A DNA stretch of 64,000 bases, taken from positions 1-64,000 of the forward strand of contig DGRE01000041.1 in the NCBI GenBank assembly GCA_002389905.1, in the 5' to 3' direction. A program made the position numbers and the translations under genes. Shown in pieces: positions 17,229 through 26,687 of this stretch. A model generated the notes under the pieces. It saw only the letters and a list, made by a program, of their open reading frames with translations, was not told the origin of the DNA and made no database searches. This stretch comes from Hungatella sp. UBA4396 (lineage in GTDB: Bacteria; Bacillota; Clostridia; Lachnospirales; Lachnospiraceae). How positions within the stretch are numbered: the stretch's first letter is position 1; the number at the start of each line of letters is the position of its first letter.

Positions 17229-18050
17229 ATGAAGCTGATTGCAATAGGAGATAATGTAACGGACTGTTACATGGATGAAAAGGTTTATTACCCAGGCGGA
17301 AATGCCGTCAACGTGGCAGTGAACTGCAAGAAAAACGGAGCGGAAAAGGTCCATTACATCGGTGTTTTCGGAAATGATGACCGGGCAGATTATATTAAGG
17401 AATGCCTGTCTGAGGAGGGAGTTTCCTATGACAGGTCCAGAAAGGTCTATGCCCACACCGCCCAGCCCAGGGTCTATTTAAAGGACGGGGACCGGGTGTT
17501 CGCGCCGGGGCCGAGAGACAGCTGCCAGCATCTCTTTGCCATAAAGATCGTAAAGGAAGATATGGAGATGATAAAAGAATTTGATATCTGCCACACCAGC
17601 TGCTATTCCAATTTAGAATATGAGCTTCCGGAGCTTTCCAAAATATGCAGCCTTTCCTTTGACTTTTCGGACAGACATGAAAAAGAGTATTTAGAACGGA
17701 CCTGTCCTTACCTGACCTTTGCATTTTTCTCAGGCTCTGATATGAGCGAAGAGGAATGCGTGGAGCTGTTAAAGCTGTCTTCAAGTCTGGGGGCAAAGGT
17801 GTCCGGAGTGACCAGAGGTTCTGAGGGAGCCGTCTTTTATGACGGGAAGGAATTTTACAGACAGGGGATTAAAAAGGTGAAGGCCATTGACACCATGGGA
17901 GCGGGAGACAGCTTTATTGCAGGATTCCTGACTGCCTGGGGAAATGGAAGGACTATGGAGGAGGCCCTTGATTACGGGGCAGAGCGCTCGGCAGTCACCT
18001 GTACGGTCTACGGCGGTTTCGGGCATCCTCATCCATTTACAGAATCATGA
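17229..18050 (+). CDS. frlD: PfkB-family kinase, fructoselysine 6-kinase type
   Basis: A 273-aa ribokinase/PfkB-family sugar kinase. The N-terminal PGGNAVNVAVNCKKNGA loop binds sugar, and the C-terminal DTMGAGDSFIAGFL holds the catalytic Asp and the anion hole. In the frl pathway it phosphorylates fructoselysine with ATP at C6, giving the substrate of the deglycase at 13077. Length and operon position agree with FrlD (about 280 aa). The substrate is inferred from context, and other fructosamines are possible. Confidence 0.82.
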   Translation: MKLIAIGDNVTDCYMDEKVYYPGGNAVNVAVNCKKNGAEKVHYIGVFGNDDRADYIKECLSEEGVSYDRSRKVYAHTAQPRVYLKDGDRVFAPGPRDSCQHLFAIKIVKEDMEMIKEFDICHTSCYSNLEYELPELSKICSLSFDFSDRHEKEYLERTCPYLTFAFFSGSDMSEEECVELLKLSSSLGAKVSGVTRGSEGAVFYDGKEFYRQGIKKVKAIDTMGAGDSFIAGFLTAWGNGRTMEEALDYGAERSAVTCTVYGGFGHPHPFTES

Positions 18051-18073
18051 TGTTTGGAAGAGGGGGAAAACAG

Positions 18074-18102
18074 TTGATTTGAAGGTTCGTGTAGTATATA
18101 AT
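18074..18102 (+). promoter_or_regulatory. promoter of the GntR regulator gene
   Basis: TTGATT and TATAAT with a 17-base spacer, 47 bases before the regulator start. The regulator can therefore be made independently of the main operon promoter. Confidence 0.6.
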
Positions 18103-18148
18103 AAAAGCAGGCCTGTATGGATAAATTTGAAACTTAGGAGAAACTTTT

Positions 18149-18913
18149 ATGCTAGACCAGAATGCGTTGATTCCGCTTTATGAGCAATTGAAAAATGCGA
18201 TCACAGAGGACATCAAGGCGAAGATATATCATCCCGGGGACCGTATGCCCAGTGAAACAGAGCTGGGAGAAAAATACGGAGTCAGCCGGATTACAGTCCG
18301 GAGAGCGGTGAAAGAATTGTGTGAGGAAGATATTCTCATCCGTAAGCAGGGAAAAGGGACCTTCGTATTGAATACAGGGACGAAGAACCGGCTGGACCTT
18401 TTAGGCGGCTTCCATGACTGCATGGAGGAGCAGGGGAGGGCAGTCAGGGCGGAAGTCCTGGAAAAATCTATTATCCGTGTAAAAGCTTCCTATGCAAAAG
18501 ATTTACAGATCGGGGAAGACGAGGAGGTTGTATACTTAAAGCGTATTATGTATGCGGATGATATTCCTATGATGATGGATATGTGCTACCTGCCGTTAAA
18601 ACGTTTTCCCGGTATTGTTGATAAGATGACAGGGGATTTCTCCGTGTTTCGGATTTTAAAGGAGGAGTACTCCATCAATTTGAAACGGTATTACAAGGTA
18701 ATCAAGGTACGCAAGGCGACAAAAGAGATTTCCGCTCACCTGCAGTGCCGCATTGGAGATCCCATGTTCGACCTTTTTAAAATCACCTATAATGAGGAGG
18801 GAGTGCCCCAGCACATTGCCATCAGCATTTTAAAAGGTGAGAACACCTCTTATGTCATATCCAGTGATGAAGATGACCAGATGACCCATGTGGGAATAAG
18901 CTGGAAGGTATAG
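18149..18913 (+). CDS. frlR: GntR/HutC-family regulator of the fructoselysine operon
   Basis: A 254-aa regulator. An N-terminal winged helix (residues about 5-72, MPSETELGEKYGVSRITVRRAVKEL) is followed by a UTRA ligand-binding domain (about 95-240). It closes the frl gene set and probably represses the 12998 promoter until a pathway sugar phosphate binds. The start has TAGGAGAAAC upstream. UTRA regulators usually sense the phosphorylated intermediate; the ligand is inferred. Confidence 0.82.
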   Translation: MLDQNALIPLYEQLKNAITEDIKAKIYHPGDRMPSETELGEKYGVSRITVRRAVKELCEEDILIRKQGKGTFVLNTGTKNRLDLLGGFHDCMEEQGRAVRAEVLEKSIIRVKASYAKDLQIGEDEEVVYLKRIMYADDIPMMMDMCYLPLKRFPGIVDKMTGDFSVFRILKEEYSINLKRYYKVIKVRKATKEISAHLQCRIGDPMFDLFKITYNEEGVPQHIAISILKGENTSYVISSDEDDQMTHVGISWKV

Positions 18914-18915
18914 AA

Positions 18916-18955
18916 GAAATAAAAAAACCTGAGAGAGTGCAGGTTTTTTTATTTC
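18916..18955. terminator. bidirectional terminator between frlR and the MerR gene
   Basis: A 15-bp perfect stem (GAAATAAAAAAACCT with its complement) around a 10-base loop, with A- and T-runs on both sides. It serves both convergent genes and overlaps the MerR stop. Confidence 0.85.
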
Positions 18956-19725
18956 TGAGCTTTTATGGGCAGATACAGTTCAATGTAATGAATGGATCTG
19001 GTGTTTTGTTCATCAGCGGCACAGCTTAAGAGACAGCCGCTGTAAGCGGTGCCAAGAGGGGCGTAACCCTGGTTCTTTGCCCAGGCAGCTGCATTTAATA
19101 TGTCTTTGACATCGGCAACAGGGGCTTCTGATTCCATAATGGTGTAAACACAGGCTTTATGCCGGACCATGGGAGACCGGCCCAGCTTTTGCTTGATTTT
19201 CATCAAAGCAGCCTGTTCCTCTGATATCAGAAAATATTCTGATGTTTGCTCTGCACTGTCTCCAAGGAGCCTGTATTCCTGGTATAGACAGCACAGATCA
19301 GAGATTTCCAGGTCATTGACCAGCCGGTTGTCTGTCAGCTGATAGGAAGGAGGAAGAGGGCGTAAGTCAAAGCAGTTTAAGGAGTGTTCCACATCCAGAT
19401 ACAGCTTTTGAAGCTGGTTCAGATGAAGAAGGGCCTGACGGTGCTTTTCTGCCACCTGTTTTTCTTCTTTTATTTTTTCCCTGACCATGGTCCGGTGGGA
19501 GGAGATGGAGCTTTTGTAAAGAATCCGCTCAATGTCCTCGATGCTGAAATCAAGCCTGCGGTAAAACCTGATTTTTAACAGCTTTAAAATATCGTCATAT
19601 GTATAGGTACGGTAGCCGTTTTTCTCTTTTTCCGGGTGTATGATTCCTTTTTTTTCATAAAACCGGAGGGTATCCCGGCTTAACCCAATCCGGTCTGATA
19701 CTTCTCCAATGCTGTACTTTTTCAT
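18949..19725 (-). CDS. MerR-family regulator with C-terminal effector domain
   Basis: A 258-aa regulator. The N-terminal winged helix (SIGEVSDRIGLSRDTLRFYEKKGI, then NGYRTYTYDDI) is followed by a dimerisation coiled coil (about 80-125) and a C-terminal half that looks like a GyrI/BltR-type effector-binding domain. Such regulators usually sense organic compounds. It is divergent from the rubredoxin-domain oxidoreductase at 19920, which it may control. The shared gap has weak promoter boxes (TTCAAA and TATGAT near 19835-19863). Confidence 0.82.
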   Translation of the reverse strand: MKKYSIGEVSDRIGLSRDTLRFYEKKGIIHPEKEKNGYRTYTYDDILKLLKIRFYRRLDFSIEDIERILYKSSISSHRTMVREKIKEEKQVAEKHRQALLHLNQLQKLYLDVEHSLNCFDLRPLPPSYQLTDNRLVNDLEISDLCCLYQEYRLLGDSAEQTSEYFLISEEQAALMKIKQKLGRSPMVRHKACVYTIMESEAPVADVKDILNAAAWAKNQGYAPLGTAYSGCLLSCAADEQNTRSIHYIELYLPIKAQK

Positions 19726-19919
19726 TTCAAGTCCTCGTTTCAGTCAGGTATTGCATCTATTATTTTACCACAAAAAAACAGTTTTTCAGCCTTACGGTTT
19801 TCTTTCTATGATTACGAAATATTAACAGAAAGAATTCAAAATATTAACAATTTGTGATATGATGATATAGTAAATAAAATTTTTTATAGGAAAAACAAAT
19901 GTGAAAAGGGGGAATTTAC

Positions 19920-21221
19920 GTGGCAGAGGACAAAAAGAAGCTGGTCAAATGCCTGGTGTGCGGTGCAATATTTGAAGAGGGGGAACCAGTCTGTCCGGTA
20001 TGCGGGGTAGGTCCGGAATATTTCACTCCCCATGAGGAGAAGGAAAAGAAGTTTCGCAAGGACACCGAAGAAATCTATATCATACTTGGAAACGGAGCAG
20101 CCGGTGTCAGTGCGGCAGAGGCGGTCAGGGAGAGAAATGCCACCTGTTCCATCGTTATGGTGACAAAGGAGGATGTCCTGCCTTATTCAAGGCCCATGCT
20201 GACCAAGGCGGTCATGGGAAAGGATGAGAGGGATGAACTGCTTCTTCACGAACCGGAGTGGTACGAGGAGAAAAGGATTTTAAACCTTACGGGAAAGAAA
20301 GCAGAGCGGATCGACACAAAGGAAAAAGAGGTTATTTTTGATGACGGAATCCGTCTGAAATACGATAAATGCATTTACGCCCTTGGTTCTGAATGCTTCA
20401 TCCCACCCATACCGGGTCATGAAAAGGGAGAGGTGGTTGCCATCAGGCGTCTTTCTGATATAGAAAAAATCAACTCCCTTCTTCCAAGGTCTAAAAAGGC
20501 CGTGGTGATCGGAGGCGGAGTTTTAGGTCTGGAAGCGGCCTGGGAACTGAAAAAGTCAGGGCTTTCTGTAACGGTTTTAGAGCATGGAAGTCAGCTTATG
20601 AGCCGTCAGCTTGATCAGGAAGCCGGAGAGTTTTTAAAGTCATTGATCCTGGAAAAGGGAATTGAAGTGAAATTCCAGGCAGACACCCGGGAGATCGAAG
20701 GAGATGACCATGTGACAGGAGTCCGTCTGGAAGGCGGAGAAGTCATTCCTGCAGATATGGTGGTTATATCGGCAGGAGTCAGGGCCAATTGTTCCCTGGC
20801 CCAGGAAGCCGGAGCCAGTACAGGACGGGCAGTCGTGGTAAATGAGCACATGGAAACCACCATACCGGGAATTTACGCCTGCGGGGACTGTGCTGAGTAT
20901 AAAGGAATCAACTACGCCATCTGGCCTCAGGCCCTGGAGATGGGAAAGGCCGCCGGAGCCAATGCGACGGGAGAACGGGTGTCTTACAAAACTGTGCTTG
21001 CGTCCCTCACTTTTCACGGCATGGACACCTCTCTGTTTGCAGTGGGAGATGCGGGAAAGGATCCTGAAAAGCCTTATAAGGTGTCCATAGAAAAGGACGA
21101 GACTCAGAAGACATATAAGGCTTATTATTACCAGGATGGCAGGCTGGCCGGAGCCATCCTCATTGGAGATACGTCTGAGATGGGAAAGATCCTGGATCAG
21201 ATGGAGAAGGGAACAGTATAA
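19920..21221 (+). CDS. NAD(P)H oxidoreductase (FAD) with N-terminal rubredoxin-like domain
   Basis: A 433-aa flavoprotein. The first 40 residues carry two CxxC knuckles (Cys11/14 and Cys25/28, the second in VCPVCG) typical of a rubredoxin-like metal site. Next comes a pyridine nucleotide-disulfide oxidoreductase fold with an FAD-binding GNGAAGVSAAE motif and an NAD-binding VVIGGGVLGLEAA motif. The GIYACGDCAE motif marks the second FAD contact. Related NADH:rubredoxin oxidoreductases help anaerobes remove O2 and peroxide. Starting at GTG 19920 with AAAAGGGGG upstream, it is a single-gene unit ending in a strong terminator. Confidence 0.88.
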   Translation: MAEDKKKLVKCLVCGAIFEEGEPVCPVCGVGPEYFTPHEEKEKKFRKDTEEIYIILGNGAAGVSAAEAVRERNATCSIVMVTKEDVLPYSRPMLTKAVMGKDERDELLLHEPEWYEEKRILNLTGKKAERIDTKEKEVIFDDGIRLKYDKCIYALGSECFIPPIPGHEKGEVVAIRRLSDIEKINSLLPRSKKAVVIGGGVLGLEAAWELKKSGLSVTVLEHGSQLMSRQLDQEAGEFLKSLILEKGIEVKFQADTREIEGDDHVTGVRLEGGEVIPADMVVISAGVRANCSLAQEAGASTGRAVVVNEHMETTIPGIYACGDCAEYKGINYAIWPQALEMGKAAGANATGERVSYKTVLASLTFHGMDTSLFAVGDAGKDPEKPYKVSIEKDETQKTYKAYYYQDGRLAGAILIGDTSEMGKILDQMEKGTV

Positions 21222-21235
21222 AAACAAACAGCATA

Positions 21236-21280
21236 AAAAATAAGTGCGGCAGATTGAATTCAATCCCCGCACTTATTTTT
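21236..21280. terminator. bidirectional terminator between oxidoreductase and asnB
   Basis: Stem AAATAAGTGCGG/CCGCACTTATTT with an inner palindrome GATTGAATTCAATC and flanking A- and T-runs. It serves both convergent genes. Confidence 0.85.
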
Positions 21281-23131
21281 TTATTCAATAGAAATATGAT
21301 AGGTTTCCAGCCAGTAGTTGATTTGAAGGATATAGGCCAGCATCTGAGGCCCAGCCATCAGCTGGCCGTACCAGGGCTTTCCGTAGTCCGAAGGACTGAT
21401 TAAAAATGCCTCCAGCTTCTCCTTATCCAGAAATTCCATAACAGGAGAGGAGTTTTCCGCCGCCATATCCCGGACACGGCTGACCAAAAGAGCCTCGTAA
21501 TTGGTGTCATAGGTTTTGGGGTAAGGCGATTTTTTTCGGAAGAGAATTTCGTCAGGAAGAAGGCCCTTTCCAGCCTGGCGCAGAAGATTTTTCACCACTC
21601 CATCCCTGGTCTTCATATCCCATGGCACGTTCCAGACGTACTCAATAATCCGGTGGTCTGCAAAGGGAACCCGGGCTTCTAAGCCAGAATACATGCTGCT
21701 GCGGTCCATGCGGTTTAACAATGTCTGCATAAACCAGCGCAGGTTCAAGAAGGCGATTTCCCTCCTTCTGGCTTCCACAGGATTATCCTCTAATAGGATT
21801 GGAGTTTCAGCCAGGGATTTTTGGTAAGCTTCCTGCACATATTCATCCATTCCCAGATAATCCAGGAAGTCGTCTTTCAGAAGCATTTTACGGGGCTTTA
21901 AGTCCATGGTCCAGGGGAAGGCAGAGGCTTTAAAGCATTCCTCCTTGTGAAACCATGGATATCCGCCAAAGATTTCATCCGCACATTCTCCTGTCAATGT
22001 CACTTTGTTGTGCTGTTTGACCAGAGAACAGAAGTGGAGGAGGGAAGAGTCAATATCTCCCATGGCAGGCAGGTCATGGGCCCGCACAGAGTCGTAGAGG
22101 CGGTCGGCCTGGGTCACGTTGTCGCACTCCAAAAAGTGATGGTCGGAATCCAGGAATTTTACCATCTGCTCCACAAAAGGCCGGTCTCTGGAGGGCTGGA
22201 AGGCGCTGGCTTTAAAATATTTGTCATTGTTGACAAAATCAAAGGAAAAGGTGGTGAGCTGTTTGCCCTGTTTTTTTAATTCTGCGGCGCAGACCGCGGA
22301 AACCAGGCTGGAATCCACTCCTCCGGATAACAGGGTACAGATGGGAACGTCGGAAACCATCTGACGCCTGATGGAGTCCTGGACCAGGAAGGAGGTCTTT
22401 TCAATGGTTTCCTCATAGCTGTCTTCATGGATCTTGCTTTCCAGCTTCCAGTAGCATTGAAGGCGGAATCCGTCTTTGGAGCAAAGGAGCATATGGCCCG
22501 GGAACAGCTCACTGATCCCCTTGAATACCCCGCATCCGCTGGTGCGGGCCGGACCTATGGAAAATATCTCGTTTAAGCCTTTCTTATCCAGAATGGGAGT
22601 AATGCCCGGATAAGCAAAGAGGCCTTTTAATTCTGAGGAAAATACGATTTCATCTCCTCTGATGGTATAAAAGAGAGGCTTTACTCCGGACCGGTCCCGA
22701 AACAGGCAGAGCCGCTTCCTGACCGGATCAGCGATGGCAAAGGCAAAGATGCCGTTTAACTGCTTGACAAAGTCCGGGCCGTATTCCATATATCCGGTCA
22801 GGATTACTTCCGTGTCACTGGTGGTGGAAAAGGTATGGCCCTTTTTTTCCAGATCCAGGCGAAGCTCGTTGGTATTGTAAATCTCTCCGTTGTATGTGAT
22901 TCCAAAGGTATATCCGGCATCAGCCTTTTTCATGGGCTGATCGCCGGTTGTCAAGTCAATGATAGAAAGCCGGGCATGGCATAGGCCGCCCTGTTCAAAG
23001 AGCCAGACACCGGAGTTGTCAGGGCCTCTGTGCTTTTGTACCTCGCACATTTTTTCCAGTATGGTTTCATAACGGGGTTCATCTTTCTGGTAATCCTGAA
23101 AAGGATTGTAAAAGCCGGCAAATGCACACAT
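21281..23131 (-). CDS. asnB: asparagine synthase (glutamine-hydrolysing)
   Basis: A 616-aa enzyme converting aspartate, glutamine and ATP to asparagine. The chain starts MCAFAGF, so Cys2 becomes the N-terminal glutaminase nucleophile. The class II amidotransferase domain spans about 2-210 (HRGPDNSG, YNGEIYN), and the synthetase domain has the PP-loop LSGGVDSS near residue 265 and GECADEIFGGYPW. The start is fixed by Cys2 and an AGGAGG site. It lies 25 bases downstream of a transporter gene, probably in one operon, suggesting linked amino-acid or dicarboxylate movement. Confidence 0.95.
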   Translation of the reverse strand: MCAFAGFYNPFQDYQKDEPRYETILEKMCEVQKHRGPDNSGVWLFEQGGLCHARLSIIDLTTGDQPMKKADAGYTFGITYNGEIYNTNELRLDLEKKGHTFSTTSDTEVILTGYMEYGPDFVKQLNGIFAFAIADPVRKRLCLFRDRSGVKPLFYTIRGDEIVFSSELKGLFAYPGITPILDKKGLNEIFSIGPARTSGCGVFKGISELFPGHMLLCSKDGFRLQCYWKLESKIHEDSYEETIEKTSFLVQDSIRRQMVSDVPICTLLSGGVDSSLVSAVCAAELKKQGKQLTTFSFDFVNNDKYFKASAFQPSRDRPFVEQMVKFLDSDHHFLECDNVTQADRLYDSVRAHDLPAMGDIDSSLLHFCSLVKQHNKVTLTGECADEIFGGYPWFHKEECFKASAFPWTMDLKPRKMLLKDDFLDYLGMDEYVQEAYQKSLAETPILLEDNPVEARRREIAFLNLRWFMQTLLNRMDRSSMYSGLEARVPFADHRIIEYVWNVPWDMKTRDGVVKNLLRQAGKGLLPDEILFRKKSPYPKTYDTNYEALLVSRVRDMAAENSSPVMEFLDKEKLEAFLISPSDYGKPWYGQLMAGPQMLAYILQINYWLETYHISIE

Positions 23132-23155
23132 ATAATTCCTCCTATGAGCGAATGG

Positions 23156-24529
23156 TTATAAAAGAAAACAAGCAGCAGCAAAGGTGGCAAGAAAGCCCAG
23201 GATGACAGGAGGAAGATTCTTTCTGACGAGCTCCATAGGCTCTACGCCGCATATGGCTGCCACGGGAATAAGTCCCCAGGGAACGATGGTTCCTCCCCCC
23301 ACGAAAATTGCGGTGATCTGTCCGAGAGAGGCTAAAACAGGAATGGAAGCGTTCACTGCAGTACCGAAGGTCCGGGCCAGAGAGCCTGTAAGGGGAAGGC
23401 CGGAAAAGCCTGAGCCGTCTAAGCCTGTCAATCCGCCTATTGCCATTTGCACGGCAGCGGCTGCGTACTTGTTAAGAGGAGCGTGCTGTGCCAGCCAGAC
23501 GGCCCAGTCATTCATGATTCCCCCTTTAAACTGTTCGCCCATAATGGTGGAAATTCCTTCTCCTCCCAAAAAGAAAAAGGCTCCGATGATGATGACAGGG
23601 GCAAAGATTTTGATGGCAAAAAGAAAGCCTTCTGTGACGTAATCCGTCACCTTTTCCAGGGAGTCCTTTCCAAAGCCCAGAACAGAGCCGATGGACATTG
23701 CCAGGATTGCCGTGCCGGAAACCATGCTGGTGGCCTCTCCGCCTTTTAAATCAAAGGTCAGCATAAGAATAATATCGGCCAGGAACAAAAGAGGGGTGAG
23801 GATTGCCATGACCAGGGCTGTTTTTCTGGCTTTGGGCCTTTCTTCCCGGGAATTCACGACAGGGAGATTTACGCTCCCGGCTTTGATATGTCCCTTGTTT
23901 AACAGGTATGCAGAGCATACGGTAACAATGCCCATGACCAGAAACAAAGGCCGCCCCTCGGTCAGGATATCGGAAGGAGAGATAGAGGCTGCTCCTGCGG
24001 AAATGGCCGGAGCTCCCTGGATGACCAGGTCATAGCTTAGGGCGAAGCCGTGTCCGAATAAGTTCATGGATATGGCGGCTGCCAGTGGGTTTAAACCGGC
24101 TTTGACGGCAAAGGGAAGCATAATGGCTCCTACCAGGGCCACGGATGGAGAGGGCCATAAGAAAAATGAAAATACCATCATGGTCAGACCCAGAACCCAC
24201 CAGGTGAGATCAGGATTTTTCATAACCTTTGACATGGGAATCATCATCAGATGGTCGCTGCCTAAGTCCTTTAAGCATTTGGACAGGGCTGTGACCAGGG
24301 CAATGGTGGCAATGATTTCCATAAACTCCCTGGAGGCATATAGGATGGCATTAAATATGGTCATAATGCCTCCTGTTACAGACCCAAGGCCCGCCAGCCC
24401 CAGAAGAAATAAAAATGCAATGCACACCAGAGGGGTATCTTTTCTGAGAACCATGACACTTAAGATTACGATAACACCTATGAGATAAATATAGTGCAGC
24501 GGTGTCAGCATCAGATTGGGATCAAGCAT
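23156..24529 (-). CDS. multi-pass membrane transporter (IT superfamily-like)
   Basis: A 457-aa integral membrane protein with about 11-12 hydrophobic helices. It resembles ion-transporter superfamily carriers (citrate/dicarboxylate or Na+/H+ antiporter types), but the exact family is uncertain. Polar breaks such as FFLWPSPSVALVG and the mirrored GLTGLDGSGFSGLPLTGSL in the second half look like re-entrant substrate loops. ATG 24529 is eight bases from AGGAG; a GTG nine bases upstream is possible. It is co-oriented with asnB, so aspartate, asparagine or a C4-dicarboxylate are candidate substrates by context only. Confidence 0.7.
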   Translation of the reverse strand: MLDPNLMLTPLHYIYLIGVIVILSVMVLRKDTPLVCIAFLFLLGLAGLGSVTGGIMTIFNAILYASREFMEIIATIALVTALSKCLKDLGSDHLMMIPMSKVMKNPDLTWWVLGLTMMVFSFFLWPSPSVALVGAIMLPFAVKAGLNPLAAAISMNLFGHGFALSYDLVIQGAPAISAGAASISPSDILTEGRPLFLVMGIVTVCSAYLLNKGHIKAGSVNLPVVNSREERPKARKTALVMAILTPLLFLADIILMLTFDLKGGEATSMVSGTAILAMSIGSVLGFGKDSLEKVTDYVTEGFLFAIKIFAPVIIIGAFFFLGGEGISTIMGEQFKGGIMNDWAVWLAQHAPLNKYAAAAVQMAIGGLTGLDGSGFSGLPLTGSLARTFGTAVNASIPVLASLGQITAIFVGGGTIVPWGLIPVAAICGVEPMELVRKNLPPVILGFLATFAAACFLL

Positions 24530-24608
24530 AGGAACCACTCCTGTCAGAAGAATATACCTTATACTATGACAGGTGGGAATGGGCAGTGTGATTTTTTTAT
24601 GGCAGAAC

Positions 24609-24637
24609 TTGAAATTTTTCTGTCCGCCTTTTATACT
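24609..24637 (+). promoter_or_regulatory. promoter of the OLD-family gene
   Basis: TTGAAA and TATACT with a 17-base spacer, about 48 bases before the start at 24685. Confidence 0.6.
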
Positions 24638-24684
24638 TATATTCTATAAAGAAGTTCCAGAAGGTGATGCCCAGAGGAGGGACT

Positions 24685-26541
24685 ATGCAGATTACATCGG
24701 TACACATCAAAAATTTCAAATCAATCCAGGATATGAAAATCCAGGATATTGAAAATGCCCTGATTTTAGTTGGGAAAAATAATACGGGAAAAACAGGAAT
24801 TTTGGATGCCATACGGGCGGCCACAGGCTTTTATGAAGTCCGTCCCGAGGATTTTAATGAGCAGAAGCAGAATATAGAGATCACCATGACTCTGGGGATT
24901 ACACAAGAGGATTTAAAGCTGTTTCACAAAGGCGGACTGGTGAGCCAGTATAAGAGGTATGACGGCTGGCTTCACGACTTTGAAGAAAAGCTTCCGTCTT
25001 ACCGGGATGGGAGTCTCACCTTTACCTTTCAGGTCAATTGGAGCCGAGAGGTGCGCTTTCAGGATGGATACCGGAAGAACAACCGGTATATCAAAGAGAT
25101 ATTTCCCAGGCTATACTACATTGATTCGGAGCGGGATTTAAAGCAGTTTCAAAATGATCTGCTTTTGTTTCAGGAAGATGACCAGTTGATTAAATTAAAA
25201 AACAACTTATGCCTGTTTGACGATACAAAGGAATGCAATCAGTGCTTTCAATGCATCGGCTTAATCAATCAGAAAACACCGGAGGAGCTGCAGGTTTATG
25301 AAACCGTAAAGCTGCTGGAATACAAGATGTACCAGCTTAATTTAAATGACTTTGCAGCCAGGGTCAATGAAAATTACAGGAAAAACGGAGGGTACGAGGA
25401 GATTCGTTTTTCCCTTAATATGAGCTCCAATGAACTGTTTCGTGTGAAGGCGGAAGCCTATCATATGGAGCGGGGACGGTTAAGCCCCATCGGCACCTTG
25501 AGCACCGGCATGAAAAGCCTGTATATGCTTTCCCTTTTGGAAACTTATACAGAGGATGAAAAACTGATTCCCAGCATTGTAATCGTGGAGGACCCGGAAA
25601 TCTTTCTTCATCCCCAGCTTCAAAAGACCTCCAGTGAGATTCTTTACCGCCTGTCCAAGAAGAATCAGGTGATTTTTTCCACCCATTCTCCCGGAATGCT
25701 CTTTAACTTCACCCGCCGCCAGATCAGGCAGGTGGTTTTAGATAAGGATGGCTATTCCATGGTTAAGGAGAGGACCGACATTGATGCGATTTTAGATGAT
25801 CTGGGCTATGGAGCCAATGACCTGTTAGGGGTCAGCTTTGTGTTTATCGTGGAAGGAAAGCAGGATAAGAGCCGCCTTCCCCTTTTGCTGGAAAAGTATT
25901 ATTCGGAAATCCAGAACGAGGACGGGAGCCTTTCCAGGATATCCATTATTACCACAAACAGCTGTACCAATATAAAGACCTATGCCAATTTAAAATACAT
26001 GAACCAGGTGTATCTGAGGGACCAGTTTTTGATGATCCGGGATGGGGATGGGAAAAATCCGGAGGAGCTGGTGAACCAGCTTTGCAAGTATTACGATGAG
26101 CGCAGTCTGGAAGATGCTGACAAGCTTCCCAGAGTGACCAGAAGAAATGTTCTTATATTGAAATACTATTCCTTTGAAAATTATTTTCTCAATCCAAAGA
26201 TTATGGCAAAGCTTGGGGTTGTGAAAAGTGAGGAGGAGTTTTACCGGATATTGTTTGACAAGTGGAGGGAATATCTTCACCGGATTAAAAGCGGAAAAGC
26301 GTTTTTAGAGGCAATGGGAAAGGATATGGAATCTGTGGAGGAATTAAAGGCTCATATGGAGGAATTCAAGATTCATATGCGGGGACATAACCTGTATGAT
26401 ATTTTCTATGGGCCGTTTAAGAAACAGGAAGGGGAATTGCTGAAGAAGTATATTGAATTGGCTCCGAGGGAGGATTTTAAGGATATTTTAGATGCCATTG
26501 ACCGTTTTGTTTATTTTGAAAGCAGGAAAACAGAAGGGTAA
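24685..26541 (+). CDS. OLD-family ATPase/TOPRIM nuclease, stand-alone
   Basis: A 618-aa protein of the OLD family. The N-terminal ABC-type ATPase has Walker A VGKNNTGKTG, signature-like TLSTGMKS and Walker B IVIVEDPEIFLHPQ, with a D-loop/H-loop at FSTHSPG. The C-terminal TOPRIM domain has Glu in FIVEGKQDKSR and an acidic IRDGDGKNP. The family includes phage P2 OLD and GajA of the Gabija defence system, metal-dependent DNA nickases or nucleases. No UvrD-type helicase is adjacent, so it is like a class 1 OLD. ATG 24685 is four bases from GGAGG; in-frame GTG/ATG at 24664-24667 are alternatives. A defence role is possible but not shown. Confidence 0.85.
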   Translation: MQITSVHIKNFKSIQDMKIQDIENALILVGKNNTGKTGILDAIRAATGFYEVRPEDFNEQKQNIEITMTLGITQEDLKLFHKGGLVSQYKRYDGWLHDFEEKLPSYRDGSLTFTFQVNWSREVRFQDGYRKNNRYIKEIFPRLYYIDSERDLKQFQNDLLLFQEDDQLIKLKNNLCLFDDTKECNQCFQCIGLINQKTPEELQVYETVKLLEYKMYQLNLNDFAARVNENYRKNGGYEEIRFSLNMSSNELFRVKAEAYHMERGRLSPIGTLSTGMKSLYMLSLLETYTEDEKLIPSIVIVEDPEIFLHPQLQKTSSEILYRLSKKNQVIFSTHSPGMLFNFTRRQIRQVVLDKDGYSMVKERTDIDAILDDLGYGANDLLGVSFVFIVEGKQDKSRLPLLLEKYYSEIQNEDGSLSRISIITTNSCTNIKTYANLKYMNQVYLRDQFLMIRDGDGKNPEELVNQLCKYYDERSLEDADKLPRVTRRNVLILKYYSFENYFLNPKIMAKLGVVKSEEEFYRILFDKWREYLHRIKSGKAFLEAMGKDMESVEELKAHMEEFKIHMRGHNLYDIFYGPFKKQEGELLKKYIELAPREDFKDILDAIDRFVYFESRKTEG

Positions 26542-26555
26542 AAGACAGAGGAGCG

Positions 26556-26597
26556 CCCCAAGTGCTGTGGAAAGGAAGCAGCCCTTGGGGTATTTTT
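26556..26597 (+). terminator. terminator of the OLD-family gene
   Basis: Stem CCCCAAG-GCTG pairs with CAGC-CTTGGGG, followed by TATTTTT. Confidence 0.85.
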
Positions 26598-26687
26598 GAT
26601 TTTAAGAATATAAAAAAGTCAATATCATACAAGAGGAATCTATAAAAGTATGCTATAATTTACACGAAGCATAAGGAGGACAATTTT

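Noticed and set aside
24685..26541. Gabija defence system
   Set aside because: The GajA-like OLD protein has no UvrD-type GajB partner; the neighbours are a transporter and an AraC regulator.
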